The notes under the pieces: generated by a model
Databases searched by the model: none
What the model was told of the DNA's origin: nothing
The model's input: only the letters and a program-made list of their open reading frames with translations
Assembly: GCF_048564905.1 (NCBI RefSeq)
Contig: NC_133005.1
Span: 16,919,501-16,983,500 of the forward strand
Direction: 5' to 3'
Source: Vicugna pacos
Lineage: Eukaryota > Chordata > Mammalia > Artiodactyla > Camelidae
Length of the DNA stretch: 64,000 nt
Position numbers and translations under genes: made by a program
In this document: positions 1 through 14,289 of the stretch, piece by piece
How the letters are laid out: every line of letters starts with the position of its first letter
How positions within the stretch are numbered: the stretch's first letter is position 1

Positions 1-77
1 ACGCCAAAATATTTGTGCCCTGAAGACTCACAATTCCTCCTGAAACTCTTATATTAGGACCATCAAGAAGTAGATAT

Positions 78-195
78 GTGAAAAAGAATATGAAAAGGAA
101 TATATGTAGGTGTATGTATGACCAAAACGTTATGCTGTACACCAGAAATTGACACAACATGGTAAACTGACTGTACTTCAATTTAAAAGAAAGAT
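78..195 (+). mobile_element. L1 3' end fragment
   Basis: The fragment has the typical tail of cetartiodactyl L1 copies: gaaaaagaatatgaaaagg, then a TATG-rich stretch, then gctgtacaccagaaattgac and a segment ending actgtacttcaat. It is a short 5'-truncated LINE remnant in the intron after the last PLCB4 exon of the window. Confidence 0.75.
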
Positions 196-227
196 GTGTG
201 GGAATAAAAACTAACGTTGGAAAACTT

Positions 228-350
228 AGAGGCAACCCAGTACAGTGAATAAGAGCTTGAGTTCTGGAGTCAGACAGAATTTTGATTCAAATCCTGGCTC
301 CACCATTTAGAAACAAGGTGACTGAGTCAAGCTTTGTTTAGGTGTAAATT
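228..350 (+). repeat. MIR SINE
   Basis: The core motif runs from agtgaataagagcttgagtt through tggagtcagacag to ttcaaatcctggctccacca, which is the tRNA-related MIR head and core. It is an ancient, fixed SINE remnant. Confidence 0.75.
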
Positions 351-414
351 GTCTCATCTGGCAAGTGATTGGAAGACTGTTTGCAAAAAGGACCACAATT
401 ATTTCCCTCTCTGT

Positions 415-886
415 ATCCAACTTCCTTTGCAATATGACTTTGCTGCTCCTCCTGCCAAGAGGTGGAGTCCTCATCCCTTGAACGTGGGCCAGCCTTACAA
501 TTAGCCAAGAGAAGGAGGTGGACATGATGGTGTGCCAGTTCTGAGCCGAGGCCTTGAAAAATTTTACGTGCTTCTGCCTGTTCTCTTGGGACCCCTGCCA
601 TGTGAACAAGCCTGGACTAACCTGCTGAAGATGAGAGACCACATAAAGCAGAGAGAAAAGGGCTCAGCAGAAGCCTTCCTAAGTCAGCCAGTACCCCCAC
701 ATCTGCCCACCACCTGCCAAACTGGTAGTGACAGCAGATACATGAGTGAACCCAGATGAGACCAGAAGAATCATCCAGCTGAACTCAGCCCAAACTGCTG
801 ACCCACAGAATTGTGAGATAAATGGTGGTTGTTTTAAGTCACTAAATTTGAGGGTATTTGTTACCCAGCAGAAGCTAACTGAGACA
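415..886 (+). mobile_element. Old solo LTR, MaLR-like fossil
   Basis: The segment resembles an old mammalian solo LTR of ERVL-MaLR type. Recognisable parts are 'ccatgtgaacaagcctgg', 'gacccacagaattgtgagat' and a 3' end in 'ttttaagtcactaaatttg' and 'gctaactgagaca'. It is a diverged fossil with no internal region. The subfamily is uncertain. Confidence 0.5.
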
Positions 887-1419
887 AGTTAATATATAAT
901 TATAGCACCCTTTTCTATAATTGTTATAAGACTAAGAATAAATGCTTAAGTAAACCTCAATATATATTAGCTAGTCTTCCCATTTTAAAAGTATTGACAG
1001 ATAGAAAAATTAATATCAGGGTAAACAAGATCAAATGGAATTCAGGCACAAATTGTGTCCAGTGGGAACAGATTCACCACATCCTCCAACCTCCTAGACT
1101 AGTTTTTCTTCTTTTCAGTTTTGAAGACAAGTGTGCTAGCTGAGTAGACCTCACTATATGTTAGGCAAGAAAATATTCATATAAACCCTTAATCTTAGAA
1201 GTTGGCTCAGATGAGACAGTGGAAAAGATTAGGGAACTACCATAGACCGAAAAATTACAGGAAAGTTAATAGAGAGGAAAGTCTAACTATTTGAAAATAA
1301 TTATTTGCAAATCCCTTGGACAGTTCAAATAGAGGAAAAGCACTTTTGTTATAACCACCATTAACGAGTTATACTGCTCTGGGCAAGGGACTCGCTTCCG
1401 TGAATTTCATTTTATTCAT

Positions 1420-1580
1420 GTCTAAAATGTGGATAGCGCAATTCAGGTTTCAAGGATGCTGTGAGGATTTTAAGAATGTAAATAAAATGTGCAACCTGGC
1501 CATGTAACTCAGGGGTTAGAGCACTGGTCTTGTAAAATGTGTAACACAAAAGAGGCACAAAATAAGTGCCAGCTTTATAT
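1420..1580 (+). repeat. MIR 3' part interrupted by a tRNA-half insertion
   Basis: The segments aaaatgtggatagcgcaatt and ggatgctgtgaggattttaa, then ggcacaaaataagtgccagc, look like the 3' half of a MIR. The element is split between about 1484 and 1545 by the short tRNA-derived insertion described separately. Confidence 0.45.
1496..1533 (+). pseudogene. tRNA-Thr(TGT) 5'-half retroinsertion
   Basis: The stretch ctcaggggttagagcactgg followed by tcttgt is identical to the D-arm to anticodon-loop part of mammalian tRNA-Thr(TGT). The first bases (ggccatgtaa) match its acceptor-stem side more loosely. The similarity stops inside the anticodon loop, and the 3' half is absent. It is flanked by 12-bp direct repeats, aaaatgtgcaac (1484-1495) and aaaatgtgtaac (1534-1545). 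This is the pattern of an L1-mediated insertion of a tRNA 5' half. It is not a working tRNA gene. Confidence 0.65.
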
Positions 1581-2217
1581 AGTAGTAGTAGTTCTATATA
1601 AAAAGACTATAGAACTCAGAGTTTGTAAGTTATACTGTCAAAGGAGGCTGAATAGAAAAGTGGGTCCCCTGTGTATTTAATGTGGGAGAAGGATTTCATT
1701 CATAAGCTTATAATCACACGTTTGTGACTTGAACTTCTGAAGTACACGAGGATACGGACTACAAGCCATGAAATGCATTTGTCTGCTCAGAAATGCTTCC
1801 AAAAGGCGTTCTGGACAGCAACAGGCAAGCACTGCCTATTTCAGTGTGCAGTTTGGCTCTGCTACTCAACCTAAGGAATTTTGAAAGCTTCCTCCAAAAA
1901 AATGTACGCTAAAGCTGTTGTGAAAATCCATACAAATTTAGATGGTAGGATTTAGGGAGATTTAAAAATTTCCTTTTAAGCTTTGGTTCTCTTACAATGT
2001 GGGGCTCCAGGAAGCTTGAAGTTGTTGCTGCAAATGAAGGCAACTTGGATTCTTTCAGTCATATTGGATTTACTAGTTACTAAATATTAGTATTTCCTTG
2101 CCAACAAGTGTGAAGAAAATGGAAGGAATGCAGCTCAATGCCATCAGAGGTGGCCGGGAAGAGCTTTCCAAGCTACCTCTCAGTTGTCTCATGGGAAAAT
2201 AATACTTCACTTGCCAT

Positions 2218-2549
2218 TGACTGAACGTTTGTGCTCCTTCTTGCTCCAAATTCACATGTGGAAGTCCGGATCCTCAATGCGTAGGGAAGTGGCAACTCTG
2301 GGAGGTGGCTAGGTCAAGAGGGTGAAGCCCTCATGAATGGGATTAGTGCCCTTATAAGAAGAGCAATGCTCTCCACACCATGTGAGGAGCAGTAAGAAGG
2401 AGACTGGCTGTACACCAGGACGGAAGCCCTCATCAGACCTGCTGCACCTGGACCTTGGACTTCCAGCCTCCAGAACTGCGAGAAAGAAATCAGCATTTCA
2501 GCCAGCAGCTCCGTGCTGATCTGTCATGGCAGCCCAAGTGACTAAGACA
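2218..2549 (+). mobile_element. MLT1-type solo LTR (ERVL-MaLR), fossil
   Basis: The match is clear: ccctcatgaatgggattagt, gcccttataagaagag, ccatgtgagga, cttggacttccagcctccag, aactgcgagaaa and a 3' end gactaagaca. It is an ancient eutherian solo LTR without internal sequence, strongly diverged. Confidence 0.85.
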
Positions 2550-2834
2550 CCAGCTTTGCCACTTTTCTGATTGCACAGATGGCCCTGTTAACCAATCTGA
2601 GGCAGTCTGAACGCAAAGGTTCAGACAAGGGAATCAGCAGACTCCTCTGCTCAGTGTTTCACAGGTCAAGTTCTAAAGACTCAAGGAGCATCCTTCCTTA
2701 GCAGCTGTGCAGGTAACCAGCATATTGACGTTGTCCAATGTAGACAGAGATTTACATAATGTCCCGTGTGCTGCTACTGCCTTTCATGCAATGAGGGTGC
2801 CTGTTTACTTACTGAAGCATCCAATATCCTCCAC

Positions 2835-3055
2835 AGAGTAGTGCAGTAAGAGTATGGGCTCCAGACTCAGGACAAGTTGGGTTCAAACACTGGCTCTGTT
2901 ACTCTCTAATGCTGGGGCATTACTGAAATTGCTTAACGTCTCTGATGTTACCTTCCAACATGCGCACGATGGGGACTTAGAATCTGCTTTACAGGGTGGA
3001 GAGTATCAGATGAGGTGGTAACTGTAACGTGTTGAGCACAGCATCCGGAAAATAC
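2835..3055 (+). repeat. MIR SINE
   Basis: The sequence reads through a nearly full MIR: gtgcagtaagagtatgggct, gggttcaaacactggctctg, ttactctctaatgctgg, then gatgaggtggtaactgtaac and gttgagcacagcatccgg. Confidence 0.75.
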
Positions 3056-3059
3056 GTGA

Positions 3060-4600
3060 CATGCAAAAATTCTAGATGGTATTATTATTCTTATTATTAT
3101 CAGACACAGTATATTTCCTGGTCATGCCTCAAGGAAATATTAAATGAGTGTGAGGCCAAAATGTTTACATTTTCAAGCAGCCCAAAGGCCCCTGAGAAGC
3201 CTGCCTCAATGACACAGACCCAGTTTAAATGGAAGGAAAATCTGGTGGGAGATGCCTTGCCGTAGGGGTACCAGCTCCACTCCTAATAACTAAAGTCACT
3301 GGAGGTGCATTCTCATTTCCTTTTCTCCCCCTTTTCTGTTCCCTTTCCATATCCCAGGTTGTTGCCAATGACCAACAGAACTGAAATCACCACTTTAGCT
3401 CTGTCTCCAACAGTCCCACACTTAGAAAAATCTGTGGCAAGCTTTCCATATGGGCAGGCAGTGAAAGGAACTGCATTTCATAAAACTGAAAATTCGAGCA
3501 GTCTTTAAAGTGATTCCTGTACCAGCAAATCCAATAATGCAGGGAATATTACTAGGTCAGGAAGAAGCCACATTTCTCAAAGGAGCACAAACTATCAAAG
3601 AAATGACAGTGTTCCCGGCCATGCTCCCTGTATCTTAGTATCTGGAGTGAGTCAAGGGTATATCACTCAAGTCCAGCTCTGCAGGCCACACCTTGGTTTG
3701 AGGATTGGGTCAGGGTTTAAGCAAGTGGGAACACAAGATTAAAAGAACTCAGAAGTCCTTTTGAGCTAGGGCATTATATTTTTTTTACTCTCTTTGCCCT
3801 CAGTTAAGGAAGAGAACACATTTAGACTTCCAGCAGCAGCAGCCGTTGGAGTACATCTTAGAAAGGAACGAGGGATCACGTTTTTCTTCTTTCGCTGTGA
3901 GGAGAGACTTGAAAGCAGGTGGGGTCTAAGAATCGGGAAGTTTTTCAACCTACGTGAGAGTTCCTGGGTCCACCTCCTGCTGTCCTCTTAAATTTGCAAC
4001 CAACTTATAATTTCTCATGATCACTGTTCAAAAGACCTCTTCTTATGGGTAATAAGGAATAATCACTATTTTTCAGAAGGAGGCCACCAAGCAGAGTTTA
4101 CATATGGGGGAAAAGTGAGAAGAGGTCTCTCTCCACGTGCCCTGGGTGAGAAGTTTGGGGCTGGCCAGCACCTCCATCCACACACTGTGTGTGGGAAACT
4201 ATTTGCCAGTGACCCAGTGAATGTCAATACCTAAAGGCCAAGACTGTGAGCTGGTTTTCAATAGTCAGGCGATGGCCCACTAGTTTAGATAAAGTCATAT
4301 TACTGAGCAATTTTTAAATGCACTAAACTTTGTGATGCCTTTGAAATAACTGTTCAAAATGAAGATCTCAAATCAGTGACGACCAATTCCAAATGGATTC
4401 TATTTTCAAATTTCATTTCTAACCAATTAAAAAGAAGGTTATGCTGCCCAGTTGGCTGGTATGTTTCCACTCAGTGCTTCTGGTTGTGAATAACACACAC
4501 AGTAGCCTGAGGCTTCCATCAGAGAGCTAAAAGGAAAAAACACACAAGCCAGCAAACAAAACTACACACCCATATTGCTTACACATACAAAACTCTGTAC
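3060..4600. other. Intron sequence with nothing recognised
   Basis: I see no exon, RNA gene or nameable repeat. There is a short ATT run near 3080-3100 and a four-unit CAG run near 3830. The next PLCB4 coiled-coil exon was searched for here and not seen. Confidence 0.5.
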
Positions 4601-4666
4601 CTTTGCATGTTTCTTCTTTAAAGAATTTAGCTCCTTCTGTTGTTTCTTTAAATGTTTCAAGTAAGC
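4601..4666 (-). CDS. PLCB4: PLCB4 exon: first coiled-coil heptads (66 bp)
   Basis: This exon is exactly 22 codons: AYLKHLKKQQKELNSLKKKH then AK. The L..L....L..L spacing with lysine-rich faces is the beginning of the C-terminal coiled coil. The upstream intron is only 149 bp. Acceptor accctccacag, donor GCAAAG|gtacag. The next expected exon (EHSTMQKLHCTQVDK...) was looked for in 1-4600 and not found, so it should lie before position 1. Confidence 0.92.
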
Positions 4667-4815
4667 CTGTGGAGGGTAGGGGGAACAAACAGAATCCAAA
4701 ATAAGTTTTTTTGTAGCACTACCACAATGATTTACAGTTGGTGAGAAGCAAAATTATACTGGTTTCACCCATCTGCAGAACACAAGAGTGCTGGAAATTG
4801 ACAGAGAAATTTTAC

Positions 4816-4865
4816 CTTCATCTGCTTTAAATCTTCTATCCTCACTTGCGGGATCAGTTCAATAC
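4816..4865 (-). CDS. PLCB4: PLCB4 exon: start of C-terminal region (50 bp)
   Basis: This 50-bp exon completes a glycine codon and encodes IELIPQVRIEDLKQMK, the conserved opening of the PLC-beta C-terminal domain. This domain forms a long coiled coil needed for membrane binding and for GTPase activation of G-alpha-q. Acceptor tttcag, donor ATGAAG|gtaaaa. It is too short to give a reading frame of its own and was placed by homology and splice sites. Confidence 0.92.
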
Positions 4866-5044
4866 CTGAAACAAAAAGGCACCGTGTATATGGAAAATTA
4901 AAAAGAATAAGTGATCGTATCAAACTCACAAATTCTGAAATCTCATCTAAGGCGCCGAAGCAGCTTTACATATAAAGTTACGGATATTAACATCTTAAGT
5001 TTCCTATTACAGAGCAATTAACTAGACACTCAACTGAAATGCTT

Positions 5045-5480
5045 AGTGTCTTGGGTCAGGTTCCCTACAAGCAGAGACTGAGAAGAGGATATGTGTGCAC
5101 ATGATTTATTGAGGGAAGGCTCTCAGGAGAAACCCCTAAGGGGAGTGAGAGAGCAGGACAGGACAGAGGAAGAAACCTGAGTGTATTTCTAGCTGAAATA
5201 TAGCCCCAGTCTGATCCTATAGGAAGCTCTTTAGCGTGAATGACCCTCCGGTGTTGTTCTACTTTGAGGTAAAGAGACTGGCCTTCTGTAACTCCGTATC
5301 AAGTCAGCTGAGGGGGTCAGAGGTGTTAACAAAACCTTCCAGACATCTCCAGGCAAGAGAACTCCCATGGTCGGAGGGCAACACTAGGGAGAAAAGTGTT
5401 GCTGGGATTTGCAGTCAGCCAGGACTCGTAGCAGCGGAGGGATGGGGTACCAGCCCCACAAAGGAGATCTGACCAGGCAC
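5045..5480. repeat. Probable old interspersed repeat, class unknown
   Basis: The head (gtcaggttccctacaagcag, agactgagaagaggat, atgatttattgagggaaggc, ggggagtgagagagcaggac) resembles an interspersed repeat common in mammalian introns. I cannot assign a family. Confidence 0.35.
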
Positions 5481-6549
5481 AACAGCATCTATTACAGTCA
5501 CTTTTATCTTTGGATTTGCAGGTGTAGCTACTAACTGCCAACTCTGTTCCCAGCTTCATCATCATCAAAGCACCAAACATTTTTTTTCAGCTTCTTTCTT
5601 TTACTAAGTTTAATTTTAGCATTTACGTGACACGCTACTGAGTACGGGAGTGCCTCTAACATACGGAAAATCACGAAGTCAGACCATTATATGACAGGAT
5701 ACTGTCATGAGGCCCGAGAGTAATACACTAAGTTGTCCTGCTGGTGGAGTGATGTTAGGCCAGGTGTCGTCATGGCAACCACAGTTGTAGGCGGATCCCC
5801 AAACACGCTCTGTTTGACTGAGGATTTTCATCTCAGGCAGACACAGTGCAGGTGCACTCTGTACTAGAATTGATTTCTGTTAGAATCCCGAAGGCTAGGT
5901 ATGAGATATTCAAGAAAGATAGGCATCAAGCTCCAGGCTCTTGCTTTTCAGTTTTATTGATTTTAAGGAGATGTGTGAGGGTGGGAAGGCTGGGAAAAAA
6001 GGAGAGTCGTGGCTAAGAGAAATCCGTCTTCCAACCTGTAACAATTTATGGCACAGGGGTCAGGGGAACACGTGGCTATTAGTCTCTGATCTCTTGAGTC
6101 TGACATCACAAGCTAATTCTCTGTTTTACTGCAGGACAGGGGAGTGGATCCTGGCATGGCTAAGAGCCCCCTACCTTTGGGTCTCTATTCTGTCTGTAAG
6201 TCTGTAAAATGAACATACAGGACTGGGGGGTGGGGAGCATGCCAGGTCCTCTGGAGATCTGACAAATACTAAGAGTTTGATCCAGTCTGATGAGACTCTT
6301 TTTTGGTCTTGGTTCTATGAAATCTCAATTAACGGGACCCTAGGAAAACATAAACCTCCCTCAAGCCTCTGTTTTTTTTGGAGAAAGACACAAATACCTT
6401 GTAAAAATGTTAGTTCCTATGAATGATTTAGTTGGGAAAAAACTGCACTCTACAGAACAGGAGTTGGTACATGCGTGGTTCCATCTATACACCGAGAGCA
6501 GCTTGTCCAAGAAGACTTTTGACGAGAGTGGATATGCTCCATCCATGCG

Positions 6550-6662
6550 TAGTCCAACATGTGGCCACGAGCCTCATGCGGCTCTTGAGAACCTGAGATG
6601 TGGCCAGTGCACCTGAGAAACTCTAAAGTTTTAATTTTTAAGCTTAAATAGCCACATGTGGC
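6550..6662. mobile_element. Non-autonomous DNA-transposon-like remnant
   Basis: The pattern catgtggccacgagcctcat, gcggctcttgagaacctgag, atgtggccagtgcacctgag, AT-rich middle, then aaatagccacatgtgg has complementary ends (catgtggcc and gccacatg). This fits an old short DNA transposon. The family is not certain. Confidence 0.5.
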
Positions 6663-7046
6663 CCCTTTCCCCAAGCCTTGAATCTGGGCTTGGCCAAGGA
6701 CTTGCTTTGTTCAAAGGTGTGCCAGTTCTCAGCCTAGGACTCAAAGGTGTCTTGCATACTACCATGCTTCATCTTAGAACCCTTCCACTGCCATGTGAAC
6801 AAGCCCAGGTTGGCCTCCTGGAAGATGAGAGTCCACATGGAAGAGAGCCCACTGGTCCAGCCAACGTCACCTTAGCTCAATCTAAGGCCTGTTGAACCCT
6901 AAACATGTGAGTGAGAACCGCCAAGATCAGCAGTGTTACCATGACGAGAAAAAGCATGCAGACAACCTCATGAGCACGAATAAATGACTATTTTTAAAAG
7001 TCATTGGTTTTTGGAGTTGCTCGTTACACAGCAATAGCCAAATATA
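6663..7046 (+). mobile_element. Old solo LTR, MaLR-like fossil
   Basis: It belongs to the same general family as the element at 415-886: aatctgggcttggccaagg, gtgccagttctcagcctagg, ccatgtgaacaagcccagg, cgaataaatgac and a 3' end with tcgttacacagcaatagcc. It is a diverged fossil; subfamily uncertain. Confidence 0.5.
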
Positions 7047-7509
7047 CAGTCTCTTATACCTCAGACTCTCCAATCTGTTTGGTCTTACACCACGACAATC
7101 TCAAGCTTTGGACCCCCTTAACTTCACGTATTGTCCGTTATCTGTTGCTTGACTTCTCAGTACTGCTAACAAAGCAGTGAGATCAAGCTACATTGACTTA
7201 ATTCATGTCACGGCCTGCACCTGGTGCCTATGTGCTGCACAGCAGGCTTTCTTCTTACTTCTTATGGATTTTCCTATTCCAGCCAGGGGCTATTCCAAAG
7301 TTTTTCTTTACTCTTATTCTTCAGTTCTGCCCCCACTTTTCTCAGCAGAGGGCCACCTATCCAATGTCCCAGATCAGATGGAATCTATCTGTGGTGCCCT
7401 GCAATATGGGTCAGAATTTTCTTCCCATTTCATCAACAGGTAGAATCTATTTCTCTACTCTTGAATATGAGTTAACCTTGTGAGTTGCTTCGGCCAGTGG
7501 GACACTAGC

Positions 7510-8597
7510 AAAAGCTGGAAAAGGGCCATTTTGTGTGTGCCCTTTAAGTGGACACATAGGGGATGTCCTGTGTGTCCCAGCAGTACACTCCCTTCCTGTC
7601 ACCCAAAGGCCAGGGACCAGCCGGTCCCAGGGTAGGTTCCGGCCTGCCTTTGTGGACTCGGTTCTGCAGGCTGTGGGATTGTAGTTTTCTTGCTTCTGCT
7701 GTCTGCCCACTGGTGGATAAGGCTGGTCCAGAGACTTATGCAGGCTTCCTGGTGGGAGGGATGGTGCCTGCCACTGCTGGGTTGAGCTGGGTCCTGGCCC
7801 TCTGGTGGGCAGGGCCTTATACAAGAGTATGTTTAGAAGCAGCTGTGAGCTGGAGAAGTCTTTAGGCAGCTTGTCTGCTGATGGGTGGGGCTGTGTTCCC
7901 ACACACTTAGTTGTCTGGCCTTAGGCATCCCAGCATCCTATAAGCTGTCTGGTGAAACCAGGTCTTCCTTGGCGCCAATGACCCAAGCAAGATGTCAGCC
8001 CGCAGGTGAGTTCAAGCAGATAAATACTCCCTGGTATATCTGCCACCAGTTTTTATGTCCCCAGGATGAGCCACAGCCGCCTGCTGCCTCCCCAAGAGAC
8101 CCTCCAAGACCAGCAGTTAGGTCTGGACCAGGCTCCTATGAAGTTACTGCTTTTGCTCTTGGTCCCGGTATGCGTGAGATTTTGTGTGTGCCCTGTAAGA
8201 GTGAAGTCCCTATTTCCCCCAGTCCTGTGGGGCTCCCGCAATTAAGCCCTGTTGGCCTTCAAAGCCTCTTCAAAGGCCCCTCTTTCCAATTTCTGAGCCC
8301 TGGAGAGCCTGATGTGGGGCTCAGAACTCTCACCCTGTGGGAGAAGCCCTGTAAGATAGTTATTCTCTAGTTAGTGGGTCGCCCACCCGAAGGGTGTGGG
8401 ATTTAATCACATCACGAGTGTGCCCCTCCCGCAGTCTCATCGTGGTTCGTTCTTTATGCCTTTATTTGTAGAAGATCTTTTTTGGTCGGTTCCAGGCTTT
8501 TTAACCGATGGTTGTTCAGCAGTTAGTTGTGGTTTTGGGGTGCTCGTGAGAGGAGGTGAGCCCCAGGTCCTTCTGCTCCACCACCTTGGCCTGAACT
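7510..8597 (-). mobile_element. L1 5' UTR, orphaned, in PLCB4 orientation
   Basis: Read on the minus strand, this begins near 8597 with a degenerate L1 start (ccaaggtggtggagcagaag, gctcacctcctctcacgagc, then caactaactgctgaacaacc). It continues through about 1.1 kb of L1 5' UTR, including gccctgcccaccagagggcc and the segment just before ORF1 (gggcagacagcagaagcaag). It stops before any ORF1 sequence. The motif attttgtgtgtgccct occurs twice (near 7530 and 8175, plus strand). Keeping the 5' UTR while losing the rest is the reverse of the usual L1 truncation. Long open frames here are chance. Confidence 0.7.
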
Positions 8598-11210
<2,613 letters not shown>

Positions 11211-11877
11211 TTACAGTGACCCAAGTTAGTGCCACGTCGAGGTCAAATGTCCCACACAGTCTCCCTTTTACTGAATTCCATCTGGGCCAATCAGTTCTCC
11301 CTGTCCACATCCTAGCCTTTCCTCAGTGCCTCTGTCCCCGGGAAGGATAAACATTACATGGTTTTCTCAGGCTTGAGGCCAAGGATGAAGCCAAGGAAAG
11401 AAGATGCAGCTCCTTTACAAGCAGGGTGTACCTTCTCTTTTTCCAGCTACTGGAAAGATTGCTGTTTCCATTCTGAACTGAGGAGTGTGGTAAAGGGAGC
11501 TTTAAAAACAGAAACAAACACCACAGCTGTGCACTGGAATGGGAGAAGGTTGGATGCAAGACTGGTAAAAAAAAAAAGTGAAGAAATGATAGTAAATGCC
11601 AGTTTCATTAATTCACTGGAGTAGGTTAGTTAGTATTTCAGTATACCAGAAAAGCATCCTACATTTTAAGGGTTTCTAAAAGCATCATGAATGTTCTCCA
11701 TTCCACTTCTAATGGGGCAAGGGTCCGCAGATCTGAGGTCGAGCCATGGTCAGGAAGTGGGTCACATTTTATTACATGTGCTACACTTGCATAGACCTTT
11801 GTTGAATTGATAAGTTCACTTTCAAAAGCCATTTCTGAACTTGTTACACTAATTTATTACTGTAGCTTGCTGTTTTT

Positions 11878-12322
11878 TTATTCATTTAAACATAGCTTTA
11901 TTGAGATAGAATTCATATACGGTACAATTTACTCACTGAAAGTACACAATTCAATAGTTTTAACAAGTTCACAGGGTTGTTACCATTATGATGCTCTAAT
12001 TCGTAGAACATTTTCATCCCTCACAAAAGAAACCCAGACCCATTCATAGCTACTCCTCACTCCCCGTGGCCCCTAGAAAACACAATTTCACTTTCTGTCT
12101 CTATAGGTCTCCCTATTTAGAACTTTTATCAGTGGAATCATATGATACATGGTTTTTTTTATGGATTTCTTTCACTTAATATGTTTCTGAAATTCATTCA
12201 TTTTGTAACATTTATCTAGTTTTCTCCTTTTTATTGCTGAATAACATAACAGTAGATATTGTATTCCATTCTATTTATAAATACTTTTATTTTCTATCTG
12301 TTTTGTTTATTCAGTCATCAAT
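11878..12322 (-). mobile_element. L1 3' end, reverse orientation
   Basis: The plus strand reads aaacatagctttattgagat, agaattcatatacggtacaa, the run through cccatttcta-like text (tctccctatttagaactttt), then tttttattgctgaataacat. This is a reversed older L1 tail. It lies between the two post-C2 exons. Confidence 0.75.
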
Positions 12323-12325
12323 TTT

Positions 12326-12931
<606 letters not shown>

Positions 12932-13139
12932 CTAAGAAAATTCAGCTAATAAACGATTCACAACCTTGGACCCCTGTTGTGCCTTCTGTTAAGGATGCTC
13001 TCCTAGGACACAAGGTCAGAAAAGCACAGCTAGTTGCTGAAAACAAGAAGTACGTAAAGGCTAGAGTAAAAAGGTCAGATCATTTCCTTAGTTTCTCTTT
13101 ATTTTTTTCCCAAATGAAGATGACAGCAGGGCAAGCTAC

Positions 13140-13310
13140 GTGAATTGCCCTGGGGTCTGACCATTTACTTGTGCAACTTTGAGCGAGTTGATGACTGTTG
13201 CCAGCCTCAGTATCTCCGCAGGAAAATTAGAACTGATACAAACCGCCCTGCAGGGGCACTGTGAGCATTCAACGAGGTGAAAAAGTACTTGGAGCCTAGG
13301 AGATTCCACC
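13140..13310 (+). repeat. MIR SINE
   Basis: The MIR order is visible: tgcaactttgagcgagttga, cagcctcagtatctccgcag, gaaaattagaactgatac, then gggcactgtgagcattcaac and tacttggagcctagg. Confidence 0.6.
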
Positions 13311-13649
13311 AGCAGCAAATCTTATTTTTAGATACAGAAGGTTAATGCATATTTAAAGCCAATTTTGGTTCCATAAAGTGAAATATTTCTCCAGTGTTTC
13401 CTCAGCTCTAACTTGCGCTTAAAATTTTCATCTTTTATATAACATCGTTTGAAGAGTTCCAGATACTTTCAAACAGAATTTCATACAATTTTGCATAATT
13501 TATCAATAATTATTCTCATTACCTTAAAACAGTACATAATTTACAAATTTAAAAAAGTTGTATGTTTGTAAGTTTCCCCCTAGCAGAATCACCCTCCTAA
13601 TGACATGTATAGGATAGTTTTTCTCAGGTAACTTCTCTTTTATAATGGA

Positions 13650-14150
13650 AAATAATATATCACATGAGAAACATTAAAATATATAAAATGAAAAGTAAAC
13701 ATTGCCTCCCCTGCCAGTCCCACACTACAGTTATCCATCTCTTGTGTCCTATTTTTTAAAACTCCAAATGGGTTCATAGTTTTCTGTGCCTGTTTTTTGT
13801 TTAACTTCATGTATCTTGAAAACACTTCCATATCAGCAACATAGATCTCCTACAGTTTTTAAAGGGCTACTTAAACATTCCATTTTCTGATTAGCCGTAA
13901 TTTCCTTAAATAGTTTCTTCCTGATAGAATGTTCCCTTACTTCCAGTTCGTTGCCATGATAAACAGCAGTGCAGTGAACGTCTTTGAACATGTCATAGCG
14001 TACTTTTGCATGTGTCCACAGGACAAATTCCTGGAAGTCAGAAGGACGGGCAAAGGTATTCGTCCTTTTGCGAGTCCTCACCAAATTGCCCTTCTGGGAA
14101 GCTGGATCAATTTATTCTCTTATCAGGGTGGATGAGAAGGTTTGTTTCTA
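13650..14150 (-). mobile_element. Old L1 (L1M-like) fragment, reverse orientation
   Basis: Diverged reversed L1 phrases include gccatgataaacagcagtgc, agtgaacgtctttgaacat, ggacaaattcctggaagtca and caccaaattgcccttctggg. No intact reading frame remains. Confidence 0.6.
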
Positions 14151-14289
14151 CATTTCACTCATAGTCCCTTAGAAATATTTGACTTCTAATGGAGAATTTG
14201 GACAAACTAGCCCTTAAAACTTGCTCAGGAAAAAAATCACAGGTAACGATTTTTGGAAGTTAATATTCTAGAAATGCATTGATCTATTT

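Noticed and set aside
1498-1540. Functional tRNA-Thr gene
   Set aside because: Only the 5' half is present. There is no T-arm, B box or 3' acceptor stem, and direct repeats show that it is an insertion.
3829-3844. CAG trinucleotide repeat expansion
   Set aside because: Only about four units, within normal background.
1-4600. Next PLCB4 coiled-coil exon (EHSTMQKLHCTQVDK…)
   Set aside because: I looked for its reverse-complement coding pattern with splice sites and could not find it, so it should lie outside the window.
5045-5480. Possible protein-coding exon from the 78-84 codon frames
   Set aside because: Frames overlap on both strands, no splice signals or motifs fit, and the start of the block looks like an old interspersed repeat.
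7885-8370. 161-codon open frame on the plus strand
   Set aside because: It lies wholly inside the reversed L1 5' UTR, shows no protein-family motif, and its partner frame on the other strand is equally open. A GC-rich chance frame.
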